Assembly: GCF_000003815.2 (NCBI RefSeq)
Contig: NC_049985.1
Span: 3,864,157-3,928,156, forward strand
Origin: Branchiostoma floridae
Lineage: Eukaryota > Chordata > Leptocardii > Amphioxiformes > Branchiostomatidae
Length of the DNA: 64,000 nucleotides
Direction: 5' to 3'
In this document: positions 1 to 12,536 of the stretch, one piece after another
Layout: every line of letters starts with the position of its first letter
Numbering within the stretch: position 1 is the stretch's first letter
Position numbers and translations under genes: made by a program
Notes under the pieces: generated by a model
What the model was told of the DNA's origin: nothing
Database searches by the model: none
The model's input: only the letters and a program-made list of their open reading frames with translations

Positions 1-50
1 GATAGGGGGAGCTACAACACTGTTGCTGGCATACAGCATGTAAATCATCA

Positions 51-992
<942 letters not shown>

Positions 993-1101
993 CCTGCGCA
1001 CAGGAGCCTTGGGCGTGACCCCCGCCGTCTCCGTGGTTACTGTGTCGCCACTGGCACAGGTCTCGGGAAGACTGCTACTGCTGGAGTATTGGCCTGAACT
1101 A
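993..1101 (-). CDS. internal exon of an unrecognised gene (Ser/Thr-rich)
   Basis: Minus-strand segment between acceptor CCCCAGCCACAG and donor GTAGGTGG. It is open in only one frame (first base completes a codon, then 36 codons) and reads SSGQYSSSSSLPETCASGD, followed by TVTTETAGVTPKAPVRR. It ends in phase 0, matching the next candidate exon at 56-170. The composition looks like a disordered linker of a regulatory protein; I cannot name it. Degenerate copies of its acceptor and first 30 or so bases recur in the tandem repeat immediately to the right, so part of the similarity could be repeat-derived. Confidence 0.4.
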
Positions 1102-1144
1102 CTGTGGCTGGGGTTTCTGGAATTGGCAACATAATATCTTAAAT

Positions 1145-1583
1145 TTTACTTATACATGAATTGTACAAAAAGGTCAGCAATGGCCAAAGGGTTATTCCTT
1201 GGGGAACACTCCATAATTTACTGCTACTACTACTGCTATTGTTGGCCTAAAGACTTGGGATTCTGAGAATGGCGAGATAATATGACTGATCATTCATGTA
1301 CAAAAAGCATAGCAATGGCCCAAGGATTATTCCTTGGGGAACACTTAAGGGATGACTGCTACTGCTGGAGTACTAGCCTGAACTACTGGGGCTTGGGTTT
1401 CTGGAAAAGGCAAGACAATATAACTAAAAAAAAATCATTCATGTACAGTGAACGGTAAAGGTCCCAGGATTATTCCTTTGGGAACACTCAATAGATGACT
1501 AAAACTGCTAGAGTACTGGCCTAAACTATTGTGACTTGGGTTTCTGGGAAAGGCAAGATAATATTACTGGTCACTCAAGTACA
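1145..1583. repeat. three diverged ~145-bp tandem repeats containing decayed exon-boundary copies
   Basis: Three units start near 1150, 1291 and 1437. Each has a block like GTACAAAAAGCATAGCAATGG, then CAAGGATTATTCCTTGGGGA, then a copy of the intron/exon junction found at 1101 (GCTGGAGTACTAGCCTGAAC...). The decayed exon copies contain stops, so they are not coding. Confidence 0.7.
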
Positions 1584-4500
1584 ATGAATGAATGAATGAA
1601 AGACCTTTATTGTACATTCATGCCTCGACGGGCTAGGTACAGGTCACTGATAACAGACATGACTGATAACAGACATAACAAACATAAGCAAAAACAACAA
1701 GATACAATTAACTAGCTGAAGGTACTAAGCTAACAGGATGGTCGACATCTTCTCGCTTCTTTGTACAAGTGTAGATATAGGAACAGATAATGTTTGATAT
1801 ACAGGGTTTGTCTAGGCGCATCAAAAATAGAAATTTATCCGTTGCATTAAGGTGTTCAAAATATGGGAACTCTTTTCTTATATATTCATAAAGCACAATC
1901 CGTTCATTATGGTACAGTTTACAGTGTAAAATAAAATGCTGTTCATCTTCTACTTGTTGCAAATCACAAAATTGGCAGACTCTATGCTGCAGAGGGGTGC
2001 GGTTGTGCCTTCCAGTTTCGATATGTAACTTGTGGCAACTAATCCGGAGTTTAGTGACAGCCACTCTGTGTTGTATGTTTTTCACCATCAGATATTCTTC
2101 TTCTTTATAAATAGTCTTGAATAATCTATAGGTTCGTAATTTGTTACCGAAAGATTTGTCCCGGTTGTCATTGTGTATTTCAGCTTTAAATGTTTGAATA
2201 TAAATATCCTTTAATCGTTGGCTGATGGCGTTGGCTATAGGTAATAGGTTTGTTCCTAGAGATATTTGAGATCTCCATATGTAGGCAAAACCGCATTCCT
2301 CCAGTATCTTACGAACGCCGGACGCCCAGCACTTGTTTCCATTTGCATCTAGTTGTAATTGACAAGATAGGGCGTCGGCTTGTAGACTGTCAGCTGGCAC
2401 GTTTTGACGGATTCTTAGAAAGTGTTTGATAGCGTTCAGGGAGGCTTCCAGTTGAATGGGGTACCTCCCTAATTCCGCTCTTGTGGCAAGGTTAGATGCT
2501 GGTCTGGGGATATTTAGTGCTTGTTTGCAGAATTTAAGGTGAACAGATTCAATGGGACAGGTTTTAGGGCTTTTTAATGCGCCCCAGATTTCTGAGCCAT
2601 AAAGTAGAATAGGTTTGACACATGCATCGAAAAGTTTGTTTCTAACTGGTAATGAGGCGGTGGCTTTATCTAAAGATTGTTTTATTCCGAATAAAGCCTT
2701 CAGACCTTTGCCACTCAGGTATTTGTTGTTAGCTTTAAACGTGCCAGCTGCACTCACAATAATACCGAGATAAGTATAACAAGTTACAATTTCTATTTCA
2801 CGATTATCAAACAGGAGAGAACAGTTTTTAGGTAGACTGCCACCCTTTTTAAATACAATAATTTTTGTTTTCCTAAGATTTACTTTTAATTTCCAAAGTG
2901 CACAATAATTTTCCAGATTGTTCAAGGAATGCTGTAATCCCTGTTTGGACTCGGAAAAAATTACCAAGTCGTCAGCATACAACAAGCAAGGGACAGTTTT
3001 GTTGTACATAAATGGAGGATTACAGGGAGCACCGTCAAATTGGGACACAATATCGCTAAGAAAAAGGTTAAATAATGTAGGGCTTAAATTACACCCTTGT
3101 CTCACACCACAATTAGTAACAAAAGTTTCAGTCAATCCATTTTTAGATTTAACGCAGTTTATAGTCTTTGAATACATGCCTTCTATTACTTTTAGAAATT
3201 TACCACCAATACCGAGCTTACTCAATTTAAACAAGAGGCCGTTTCTCCAAACAGAATCAAATGCTTTGCTAAAATCAATGAAGCAAGCGTAAAGTTGACG
3301 ATTTTTGTTTAGATATTTGCTAACTAGTGTACTTAAAACAAACAGATTATCGGTAGTTCTAAAGTTTTGTCTGAAGCCTGCTTGGTGTGGCTGGAAGAGG
3401 TTATTGTGTTCTGCGTATTTGACAAGGCGTGAATTTAGAATGGAGGAAAATAATTTCCCTAAACAGCTGATTATAGAAATCCCTCTGTAGTTATCTGGCA
3501 GGGAGGTGTCTCCTGACTTGTGGATAGGAACAATATGACTTACTGACCATTCTTGCGGAAAATGACCATTTTGTAAGCAAGTGTTAAACAAGTGGAGTAT
3601 AGGTTCTTTAAGCAACATTTTACCAGATTTTAGCATTTCATTCAAAATTCTGTCATTGCCGCTTGACTTATTGTTTTTTAGTTTTAAAACTGCGGTGTCC
3701 AATTCTTCTGGAGTAATTGCGGAATCTAGTTCTGACGAGTTTGGTGGGGTGTTCGAAAAGTCTGTTTGAACGTTTTCACTGGGAAGGTCGTTGTCTGTAG
3801 AGCTATCAGGAAATTTGTCAAGATTCTTGAAGTGATTTACCCATTCCTCTTCTGTAATCTGGTTATCGTCATTTGGCTTTCCTGGTTTCAGTTTATTTAT
3901 CAAGTTCCAGAATGCACTCGGGTTTCTTTCCTTTAGTGAAGACAATTGATCCATGATTTGTTGGTGGAAATCTCGTTTTTTCTTTTTTAACAATTTCTTA
4001 TATTCTTTTTTACCTTTGAAGAATCTACCCCTTATGTCTGGATTCGAAGGATTTTTTTCTAGTAAAGATGCTATGTTTTTCACTTCCCTTTTCATTTCCA
4101 TGCAGGTTTTGTCAAACCATTTCTTGTTTTGTCTTTTACGTGGGCGTTTCCTTACCCTTTTCAAACATAGCGACTGATCACCTGCTTCTCTCAGAATGGA
4201 ACCAAACTCAGACACATAATCATCGATTTCCGAAGTGCTGTTTATGTTGTTTTGAACATTAGAACAAAGTAAACGTAGTCTGTCGACGAAATGAGACTGG
4301 CCGAGAGAAGAAAGAAACTTCTGGGCTGATTTATCGTTCCATTTATACTGTTTGGGGAGAGGTTTTGCATGGTGGGACAGTCTATCGTGGATTGGCCGGG
4401 CTATCCTTGGGACAGAGGGAGAATTTTGCCGCCCGGATAAACTTTGGCACTCGAGCTGGTAGCCTTCATAATGTTTTTTTTTTCGTTTTGGGGGGCTCAT

Positions 4501-4785
4501 GATACACTTTTGCTGGTGGTAATACGTAGTACGGGTCAGCGGCACAAGTGACCGAGTACATAAAAGAAATTGCCTAGGCCCTCGGTAGTATTTTTACGAC
4601 TTAATTGGACATCCGCAATACTACCAGGTAAGACTATCACCGGGTGCCAAAGTTTAACAGGGCGACAAGCTCCTTCGGCCCCTAAAACAGCCTGGCCAAT
4701 CCACGACAGACATGATAACAGGTTGGATCTACTACCGGTGACATAATCGGTAATCCTAATTGGAATCCGTTGCGTCAAAATCCTC
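1584..4785 (-). mobile_element. non-LTR retrotransposon (LINE, CR1/L2/Jockey-like supergroup)
   Basis: The element reads right to left. Its 3' end carries a short (ATTC)n tail next to AATAAAGGTCTTTC, as in CR1/L2-like LINEs. Inside is one long open frame with reverse transcriptase. No apurinic endonuclease domain was seen upstream, so the copy is probably 5'-truncated or rearranged. The right boundary near 4785 is approximate and abuts the tail of a different LINE at 4868-4985. The open reading frame of over 900 codons suggests a fairly young insertion. Confidence 0.75.
1708..4545 (-). CDS. LINE reverse transcriptase ORF, 945 aa (or 930 aa from ATG at 4500)
   Basis: The protein copies the element RNA into DNA at the target site. 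Visible in order: a Lys/Arg-rich N-terminus; an RT core with FIDFSKAFDSVW (first catalytic Asp), GVRQGCNLSPTLFNLFLSD and the YADDLVIF box with the catalytic Asp pair; then LYGSEIWGALKSP typical of CR1/L2/Jockey thumbs; and a C-terminal Cys-rich finger (CQFCDLQQVEDEQHFILHC). The endonuclease domain normally ahead of RT is missing from this frame. The methionine at 4500 (MSPPKRKKK) is as plausible as the first one. No stops or frameshifts are seen over the RT domain. Not a host gene. Confidence 0.85.
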   Translation of the reverse strand: MPLTRTTYYHQQKCIMSPPKRKKKHYEGYQLECQSLSGRQNSPSVPRIARPIHDRLSHHAKPLPKQYKWNDKSAQKFLSSLGQSHFVDRLRLLCSNVQNNINSTSEIDDYVSEFGSILREAGDQSLCLKRVRKRPRKRQNKKWFDKTCMEMKREVKNIASLLEKNPSNPDIRGRFFKGKKEYKKLLKKKKRDFHQQIMDQLSSLKERNPSAFWNLINKLKPGKPNDDNQITEEEWVNHFKNLDKFPDSSTDNDLPSENVQTDFSNTPPNSSELDSAITPEELDTAVLKLKNNKSSGNDRILNEMLKSGKMLLKEPILHLFNTCLQNGHFPQEWSVSHIVPIHKSGDTSLPDNYRGISIISCLGKLFSSILNSRLVKYAEHNNLFQPHQAGFRQNFRTTDNLFVLSTLVSKYLNKNRQLYACFIDFSKAFDSVWRNGLLFKLSKLGIGGKFLKVIEGMYSKTINCVKSKNGLTETFVTNCGVRQGCNLSPTLFNLFLSDIVSQFDGAPCNPPFMYNKTVPCLLYADDLVIFSESKQGLQHSLNNLENYCALWKLKVNLRKTKIIVFKKGGSLPKNCSLLFDNREIEIVTCYTYLGIIVSAAGTFKANNKYLSGKGLKALFGIKQSLDKATASLPVRNKLFDACVKPILLYGSEIWGALKSPKTCPIESVHLKFCKQALNIPRPASNLATRAELGRYPIQLEASLNAIKHFLRIRQNVPADSLQADALSCQLQLDANGNKCWASGVRKILEECGFAYIWRSQISLGTNLLPIANAISQRLKDIYIQTFKAEIHNDNRDKSFGNKLRTYRLFKTIYKEEEYLMVKNIQHRVAVTKLRISCHKLHIETGRHNRTPLQHRVCQFCDLQQVEDEQHFILHCKLYHNERIVLYEYIRKEFPYFEHLNATDKFLFLMRLDKPCISNIICSYIYTCTKKREDVDHPVSLVPSAS

Positions 4786-4867
4786 AATTTTGTCTGAATT
4801 TTTATTTCTGATGCTGGGATATTCAGTAACAGGAGAGTGGTGTATATTTGGCGTAAACGTGTATAAG

Positions 4868-4985
4868 GATGTTAATGTCTTTGTTTGAACCTTGTCAAAC
4901 ATATTCATGAGAAGCTCAAATCGACCTGCAGGCCGCCGCTTTTCATTGAGATCTCGAGGGATGATGTAAGGGTCAGACAAGATAT
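4868..4985 (-). repeat. 3' tail of a CR1-like LINE, copy 1
   Basis: Read on the minus strand it gives TCTGACCCTTACATCATCCC, then CTCAATGAAAAGCGGC, CTGCAGGTCGATTTGAGCTT and a tail ending GGTTCAAACAAAG. The decoded end (DPYIIPRDLNEKRRPAGRFE) looks like the C-terminus of a LINE ORF2. The same sequence recurs at 5886-5995 and 62505-62605. Confidence 0.7.
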
Positions 4986-4990
4986 GATGG

Positions 4991-7900
4991 TCTGAAGCTT
5001 AAGAATTGAATGATTTTATTATTGTAGTTTGAATCATAAGATACTGTACTTCGATTTCGTCAAGTCTATAATGCATTGTGCGTCAAACATATGCTACAAT
5101 GGTTCATTCAGCTCCAAGCAGGTGTTACGTAGAAGATTGTAGCGTGTCTGTCTGGTGGGATTCTATGACAGCAATCATCCGAACATCATTAAAGATGATA
5201 TAAATATGGAGTTGCCGAGCCGTCTGCTAAGCCAAAAAGCTGTCAAGGAAAACTTACAGATTTAATACAATCAATTCCGCGCACGGTTTCACAGCTATGG
5301 TGATGTAGGACACGCTTGGGATCGGGGACAGTGCGTTACTGAGAGGGTGGGCAACAGGGACGGCTCTTTGTTGGTCAGTGGTTGGGGCTAGCTCCTGAAG
5401 TGCTTGTTGGTATCTGTTTACGTTTTACCTGCCATAAATCGATATGTTAACGCTGCACTTATTGTTCTTATAGGCATAACTTATGTCTAACCGTGTATGT
5501 CTCCGTCTAGGCTACCTGCATGCCCAAAATGTTGAAAATACCTCCTTCCTTTCTTCTGTTATTGTCTATGAAAGTTTTGAACAAAACAATTCTGAAGTAC
5601 CATAACAAGCTGCTAGAGGGCCCAAATTTCCGGCTGTCCACCACCCAAAATCGTGTGACCATACCTTGTCCAGAACACGAGATAGCTAAGCTAGACGTTC
5701 TACTGCAATGTATTGCAGCGCCACTAGAGGGCCCAAAATGCAATCCTACTAATATAATTATGTCTCAACCTAAAAGCACACCAAATAACCAAACAACCAA
5801 TCCATCTAACCGTTCTTAAGTTAACTTGGTGGCTAACAAGTGAACACCCTCTTCCTTAGACATAACCTTGAAATCAATTATGATGATAATTTGTTTGTTT
5901 GTTTGAACCTTTATCTATCGACGAGATGCTCAAAGTGATATGCCGGCCGCTTTTCATTGAGGTCACAAGGAATATAAGGGTCAGATAAAATATAACATAC
6001 AAATTACAAAGAGTACTGATAAATCTATCAACATATATATCATCACATCAACCTGGTACAAAAGCATGATAAAAGAAAGGAAATACGAAAAGCAAAAATA
6101 TGAAAAGGATAAACTTGCCAGATTGATGTTATCCACAGTAATACATGTTTCAGGGAGAATCGTTGTTCATTTCCGTGTCGAAATGAAGTAATTTCACGGT
6201 TGCTGAGTCTCTGTTATTGAAATTTGATGACACGAGAGTTAATCACTGCTGTGTGGAACACGGCTTGTCCCGCTGCCCCCTCTCCTCATCTATTATTTCA
6301 CTCCCGCGCGCCCGTGTGGCTGCTCGCAAACTAGCGATGTGCACTTAAACGTAACGTCAGGTACAGGTACAGTACAGGGGTTTAGGTACAGGTTCGGACC
6401 AGTGCCTGTACCTTAATCATTTGACAACATAGCTTGCGTTGCATTGATAACAGAAACATGAACAGAAAAACCTTCATGTGAATGTGTTTTGCATAAAAAT
6501 AAAAGATGTTGGCGGAATTTGAGAAAAAAAATAAGTTTATTTTACTGTACCAAATGACATGGGCCGCCATCTTGGATTTTGAATGATGACGTCATTAGAT
6601 AAACATAAATTATGAAGACTTGATCATAAAAGTAACATAACATTACATACGATGTTAATGATATAGGAAAACAAGTGTGGTCTAGAAAGAAAACCTTGAA
6701 ACCTCATTTTTTAAACCAGTAATTTAGTAAATTTGGTAAAATTTGGTCAGAAACAATATTTTAGGACAAGTCACCAAGTTTACTTGTCCTAGCACACGTC
6801 GTTCGGCAGTTATACGACGTCAAAGTTGGCTCAGACACTTTTAGCAACCACCCCTACCCCCCGTCTACAAATGGTTACTAGTAATTAAATTCAGGCAGGT
6901 AGAACTAAAGTCACTGGGTTGAGCTAGATTGTCCAACCGGGGTTAGAAGCTTTCAGGGCCGACGAAACCCAGCCTGCAGCCCTGGAAGAGGCAGGTGACT
7001 GAGTACCGTGGATTGAGTGGCAAATTAGTCTACATCTGACAGTATCGGATTGACATCGTCGGCACTATAACCATTGCAATTCAGCCGTGGGTAACAGAAC
7101 AGAGCGGCGAGGATCCAAGTAAAGTGATCGGTACGGTTTTCATATATATGATGAACTAATATTGCCGGTAAAGTATTTACAGTTTGCATATCATATTCAT
7201 TAGTCTGATTATTGGATGAATATTCCATGGTTCGTGTTACAAAAAAAAGAAAGAACAACAACATCATTACAGGAACAGATACCAATTCAGAAAGGTTTAC
7301 GTATACACAGACCTCACCTCACTGTTTTTTTTTTCACCACAGTATACACCATCTATTTGTCAGCGTGTGCTAAGCTTGTGGTGGGGTGGGGGTGGGGGGT
7401 GGGGCATAGATGTGCTAGGGAGCACTTAACAGCATACAAAGCCCCCTTTCCCGTACAATATTATATAATGAATTGCAGGGAGGAGGGGTCAAATACGCCT
7501 TACGCTAAGTTTAAAAATGTTGACTAAAATTGACTAAAATTTACGCTAAATTCCTGCAACCTGTGGTATACGACTTTTGAAAGATGAAGTCTAATACATT
7601 TCCCCACAAAGTACGGGAAATCTAAATGAAGCCTTATAGAAATTATCTTCACGCAATTATTGATTTTTCTCTTTAGATTTTGCTTAGGTTTTCGCCGACG
7701 GAATGTTGAAGCACGTCATGGATAACGTTAGACATATCGAAAAATAAAAAAAAGTATACCGTACTGTACGCTAAAAAGCAGTCACTCAGTCAACTAGAAA
7801 TGATTTTGGAAACGGCCAGATATTCCAGACAACATCCGTCGTCTTTCGTCAGTAACGTATCTTATTACCTGAATGTCTTCATCGACGAAAAATACAGTAT

Positions 7901-10900
7901 TCTTGATTATAGTCCATTACCCATTGCCATTCCCGCGAATTAAAGGAAGAAAAAGACCGCCCCTTCTTGTTGCTTTGCTCCTATAACTTCGTGAACACAT
8001 TGACCCAAATACGTATGTATATTCGTGTGTTTGTTATTGCCAAATAAATCAATTTATTTGAGGGCGCCGGCTGGTCCATTAAACTGATGAAGTTAGTAAA
8101 CACCACGTGACCGCCAGGTCCTATTGAAATAAACACTTGAACACGGCAGATTGCGTGCAGTCGCCAAGCAGAGGTATGGTGTCAACATTTGTATTGCATC
8201 TTTGCACTAGGTTGTACTTCTTTCTTACTGATTTAGTGGAGTAGCCAATAAATGAACGCCAAAAATGAGCTTCAATTTACGACGTACAACAACAGCAAGA
8301 TAAAAAAAACGTAAATGAGTCAAAATAACACTATCTTTTGGAGGACTAAATTTTGCGCACTAAGTTGCGTACTTTCAGTTAGAATGTCACGCTTACGTTT
8401 TCTGGAACATGCATTGAACCATGACTCAACTCAAAATCAGATGTTCTATTGACCCAAACATTCCTTTCATATCTATAACATGCAGGTTGACTCGTCATGA
8501 TCAGGGATACTATTTCCAAGTCGCCAGTCTTTTCATGGCAAGTCCGTATCTTGTCTACGCTTATACTCTACAGTTATATGTGCGTATTTCTGAAGTAAAA
8601 AGAATCAATTTGAAGCCAAACCTTACATCTCCTTCGAGTATAACGTAAATGATGCATTCGTTTTATCACTTTATGCCTTACTTCCCTGCAGATGTAATTC
8701 TTATAGTTACTGATATGAGCGTCTAATGGAAAAATAAATGAATAAATCAATAAATGATGGTAATGGAATCCAAAGAATTAACCAGCTGCGTGAAAACAGC
8801 ATTGTCCTGAAAAGATTTTTTAATTTGCCACGACGTCAAATGAAATGGTAAGAATTATAAAAGATTGGAATTTGTCTAAGGCAATAGGGTCTTGACAACA
8901 CGACTCCCAAACGGTTCTTACGATTCTCATTTCTGACGGAACAAATCAATTATTAATCACCGTGATCCACTCAAAAATGTTCTCAATTTCTCCGTGCGGC
9001 AAATCCTACACCAATGTTGAATACTCCCCACCCACACCCCAATCATCGCGGAAACTTAGTCAAAACAACGTACCGGGTTACCGGGTTATCCTCAACATAC
9101 ACACACCGCTGAAAAAATTGTCATTCTGAAATGGAAAGACCTAAGTGAAAGACACGCGCGCCAGCGTAACGATGGTCCGAGCGGACGTTCGGGTCGGTCC
9201 CCGGCAGGTACGAGTTCGTGCTGGGAGCAGATTTGATATCATCCAACAGGTTATCCCGTAAAAAACCATCTCACGGGCGGGGATCGTCCACAAACCCAAA
9301 CTAACGCGTCAAACACTCGCGTTAAAAGACACTTGATGCTATAACATGTTGAATCTCTTTGAATTCCATTTAGATATTTTGAAACTATGCCGTCTTTCTT
9401 TTCTCAGTCCTTCTCTATGAATGCTTTGCCTCTTTTTATTTCGACCGCTAATATATATCTATGTATACATGTACATACGGACCAGTCGTTTATAGTTTAC
9501 CTTACAGCAGTTTGCAAGGAACAAACAAAAAAAGTCTGGCCATCAAATGATCCCGTCCATATATTCCCCGTAACGGATGATATATTTTACCTGTCGGGAA
9601 AAGAGCGTTAGGTTAAATAGCTTAGAAGGATCTAGAATGGTACTGACCTAGATAAGCTGAGCGGTTAGATGATCACGGCTTGATGCCCCCAGTCTTTCTC
9701 ACGGCGTCACAAACACACGGCTATCCCCGACTCCACAGGCGCGCGTTCTTCTCTCACACCTCACGCAAATCCCGGAGTCTTCTTACATCTTCTTACGCCA
9801 GCGTAAGACGCCAAGCTCCTTGGAGTAAATTTCCTTAGGGTCTCACCCGAGGTTAGGTATCAGCCGTAGCGTTATATCCAGGTTGGTCGGCAGGTATTCC
9901 GCCCGACAAAGAAGAGAAAGCGCGCGCGAACGAACCGTACGCGTGAGCGGTCTGACACTGGCTTCCCGGCTTCTGGCAGCTGGAGGGTATGTTTGGGGAG
10001 CTTGGGTACACCGGTTCGGCTTGGGTTAGGAAAGCTGAATGGAGGAGTGGTACAATTTCAAGATGATGCGTCAGAGGAAAGAAAATGTTACCAGAGAATG
10101 GAAGGTGACATGCAAAGTACGAATTTGATACCTGAATGATTACTCATCACTTCCGGTGCTTGAGATCACAAGGTTCCGCTCGCTGGGCTATACGATTACT
10201 GCAGAAGGGGAGTCTAAAACTCTGGCAATGTCATTTTTACCGTTTTCTGGCTTCAATCACCACTGATGTGACTGCAAATATTGACTGAATCATTTTAAAA
10301 ATCAGCTGATTAGAAAGAAAATAAAACAAGTAAAGCCATTAGTTTAGGTAAAATAAAGATATGTGAGAGATCTTACTCGTAATCACAAACGTCAAGGCTC
10401 AAGAACTTTCAACGTTAAGGTACAAGAGCTTGCAACATACCGGAAATGACGAAAGGAGCACGCTGTGACGTCATAGGATAGGATATGACGTGGCTAAAAG
10501 GTAATCCAAGAGCAGGTGAGGATCCTTACAGTAGGCTAGTGAAGTATGCATAATGGGATGAATTATGGTATACAATACATCATTCTGTAACTTATGACAT
10601 TTGCTAAAAGGTAACTTTTTGGCAGCATTCATGTGCATCAGCTGTTTGTGTGTCTGTCAATAAGAAAAATACAAAGGGTCTGTCAACACTACAAGCAGAA
10701 AGGATTATCTTCAAATTTGGCCTTGATGTCTTGATGAGACATCAAAATGATCATATTCTAGGTCCTCAGCGGTTTGTTATGGTACTGCAGTAGAATTTAT
10801 CAGCTTTGATACATTTTGATCTGAAGATTGTATAGGTCACCAAATTGGAGGTGTGAATAGCACTTGTGCACGGGAACAAGTGGTACGGGTTTGTGCGCGC

Positions 10901-10995
10901 GATCACATAACATTTCACCTGTTTTGTCTCCCCACCATTTTTATATGGGAAGTGTAATAAACAGATAAACAAACAAAAAACACGCGCACACGTAC
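4991..10995. other. intergenic, no gene supported
   Basis: Apart from the LINE tail listed separately, only short open frames occur here. A GTACAGGTACAG-rich patch near 6360-6410 and GC-rich, CpG-containing stretches near 9150-9260 and 9880-9960 are the only visible structure. A 5' exon or promoter of the leftmost minus-strand gene could be hidden here, but I cannot support one. Confidence 0.4.
5886..5995 (-). repeat. 3' tail of a CR1-like LINE, copy 2
   Basis: Minus-strand copy of the same tail: TGACCTCAATGAAAAGCGGC, then AGATAAAGGTTCAAACAAAC and a (CAAA)n end. It is diverged from copy 1, so they are independent insertions. Confidence 0.7.
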
Positions 10996-11190
10996 TCTTC
11001 AAGCAGAGGTTAGGCTCCGGTTGTTTTCTAACGTTTCTTTTATCGTTCTTATCGGGCTTTCTATTTTATATTGTATCTTGCTGTGTCTTGGTTTTGACAC
11101 AGCAAGGTACAAATCAAAATAGAAAGCCCGATAAAAATGACAAAAAAAAAACGTTAAAAAAACAGCCGGAGCCTAACCTCTGCTTGGAGA
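10996..11190. repeat. foldback hairpin, ~92-95-bp inverted arms with 8-nt loop
   Basis: Left arm 10996-11087 and right arm 11096-11190 are near-perfect inverted copies (for example GCAGAGGTTAGGCTCCGG against CCGGAGCCTAACCTCTGC, and ATCGGGCTTTCTATTTT against AAAATAGAAAGCCCGAT). The loop is about 8 nt. This is a MITE-like foldback element; CA-rich sequence flanks both sides. Confidence 0.85.
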
Positions 11191-11597
11191 GTAGCCCACA
11201 CGTACACAATACGCAAGCACACGCATGCGCACGCAAACGTCTGCGCATACACAGGTTCAATTTATGTACACACGCAAATAAAAATACCTAGGCTATTCTT
11301 TTACACTGTACTATGTACACTTTTTCCTATCCATCATAGGGCATCCAGGGGTTGACTTCCATTAATTCTAATAATCTCTTCTTTCACCAAATTATTTATT
11401 TTTCCTTCCCTGGCATGGCGCTGTCCATTCCAAACAGCGGAATAACTCCCCCGGGCCCCTACACGCCAGGTTGCTGCGCGTTTCCCCGGTATGAAATATT
11501 CAGCAGTCAGGAATTAATCCCCTCAGCCGGACGGCATGAGGAATGTGAACCATGTAGCGCCGACTCCACAGGTTGGTATAAGGCGCGTTTTAGTTAC

Positions 11598-11820
11598 AGG
11601 CGCGGTCACACAGGTCGTGTGATGATTGTCGTACGATTTTGATCCCATACGATTCTCAAGCAGACCGTGACAGAACGAATCACCGGCATGGATCTGGTAA
11701 AACAGCATCTTGTGTACCAAGGCAGTCGAACTTTGCAGGAGACATACATTTTTGTCCTCAAAAATGCCCGACGACGTTAGCCATCGTACGACGATCGCAC
11801 GACCTATGTGACCGCGTCCT
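11598..11820. mobile_element. MITE with CGCGGTCACA...GTACGA inverted ends, solo copy
   Basis: The ends CGCGGTCACACAGGTCGTGT and (reverse complement of the right end) CGCGGTCACATAGGTCGTGC form imperfect terminal inverted repeats of about 35 bp. The internal part is shared with the copies at 18127-18330 and 24410-24613. It has no coding capacity. Confidence 0.75.
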
Positions 11821-12029
11821 AGTACCCCTTTCACATTATCCACGATCTTCGGGCGTATCGATGAAAGATCGGCCATATTTAGTATTGACAGAGGGTTACG
11901 CGTATTTTTCACCTGAAAACCGTCCCTGTCACATATAAGCCATACTTTGTACCTTGTACAATTGTTGTGCAATGAAGTTATTATTATAAGCGAGCCCAGG
12001 GCGATTGCCGCAGAATCGTCATCCGATCG

Positions 12030-12385
12030 ATTTTCGCCAAATGTGACAGGGGTATACCAGAGGTTTGGTCCATTTTGCGACAATGAGATTGAGGGTGAGC
12101 ATCACTTTATTATGGATCGTTCACGATATGAAGGCAACGCTCAAAGCTGCTCACATTTCTTTCCGTCTGCTCGGAAGAATTTGATACGTCATGTTATGTT
12201 CGCTATATCCTAGGAGGAGATACCCCTTACAGTGTACCTTAGAACCAATGGTGTACATGATACTCTAAACTCAACATGTTGACATGCTGATACTTATTCA
12301 TAGTAATATATAATATATAGTTGTAGCAGACCTCCCGAAAGTTGCTGTACTTTTGTTGTGTCAATAAAGATTTAGTAACGTAGTG
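12030..12385 (+). mobile_element. 5'-truncated LINE 3' fragment, spacer 0 copy (no MITE inside)
   Basis: The plus strand decodes to FCDNEIEGEHHFIMDRSRYE, which resembles the C-terminal His/Cys finger of LINE ORF2, and the segment ends at TCAATAAAGATTTAGTAACG. The same fragment occurs in the other two spacers of the array, where a MITE interrupts it; here GACAGGGGTATACCAGAGG is uninterrupted. Confidence 0.65.
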
Positions 12386-12536
12386 GTGGCCATTACCGTG
12401 CAATAACATCAAGTATCAGTCTGCTAGATTTAAAATATACTAGTTATTGTGCGAGTATCGAGTTACAGAAAACCCTGATGACATACTCGGTGTAGAATGA
12501 CATATTAAATACGTCATGTGTGACGCCTGTAGGTAA

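Noticed and set aside
7380-7410. G-rich run GTGGGGTGGGGGTGGGGGGT
   Set aside because: Could form a G-quadruplex, but there is no gene or promoter nearby to give it meaning.
9172-9207. ATG-starting segment MVRADVRVGPRQ followed by GTACGAG
   Set aside because: Could be a first exon by chance; no downstream exon, promoter motif or homology.
11523-12083. 186-residue minus-strand open frame
   Set aside because: Runs through a MITE and the LINE fragment; no protein family visible.
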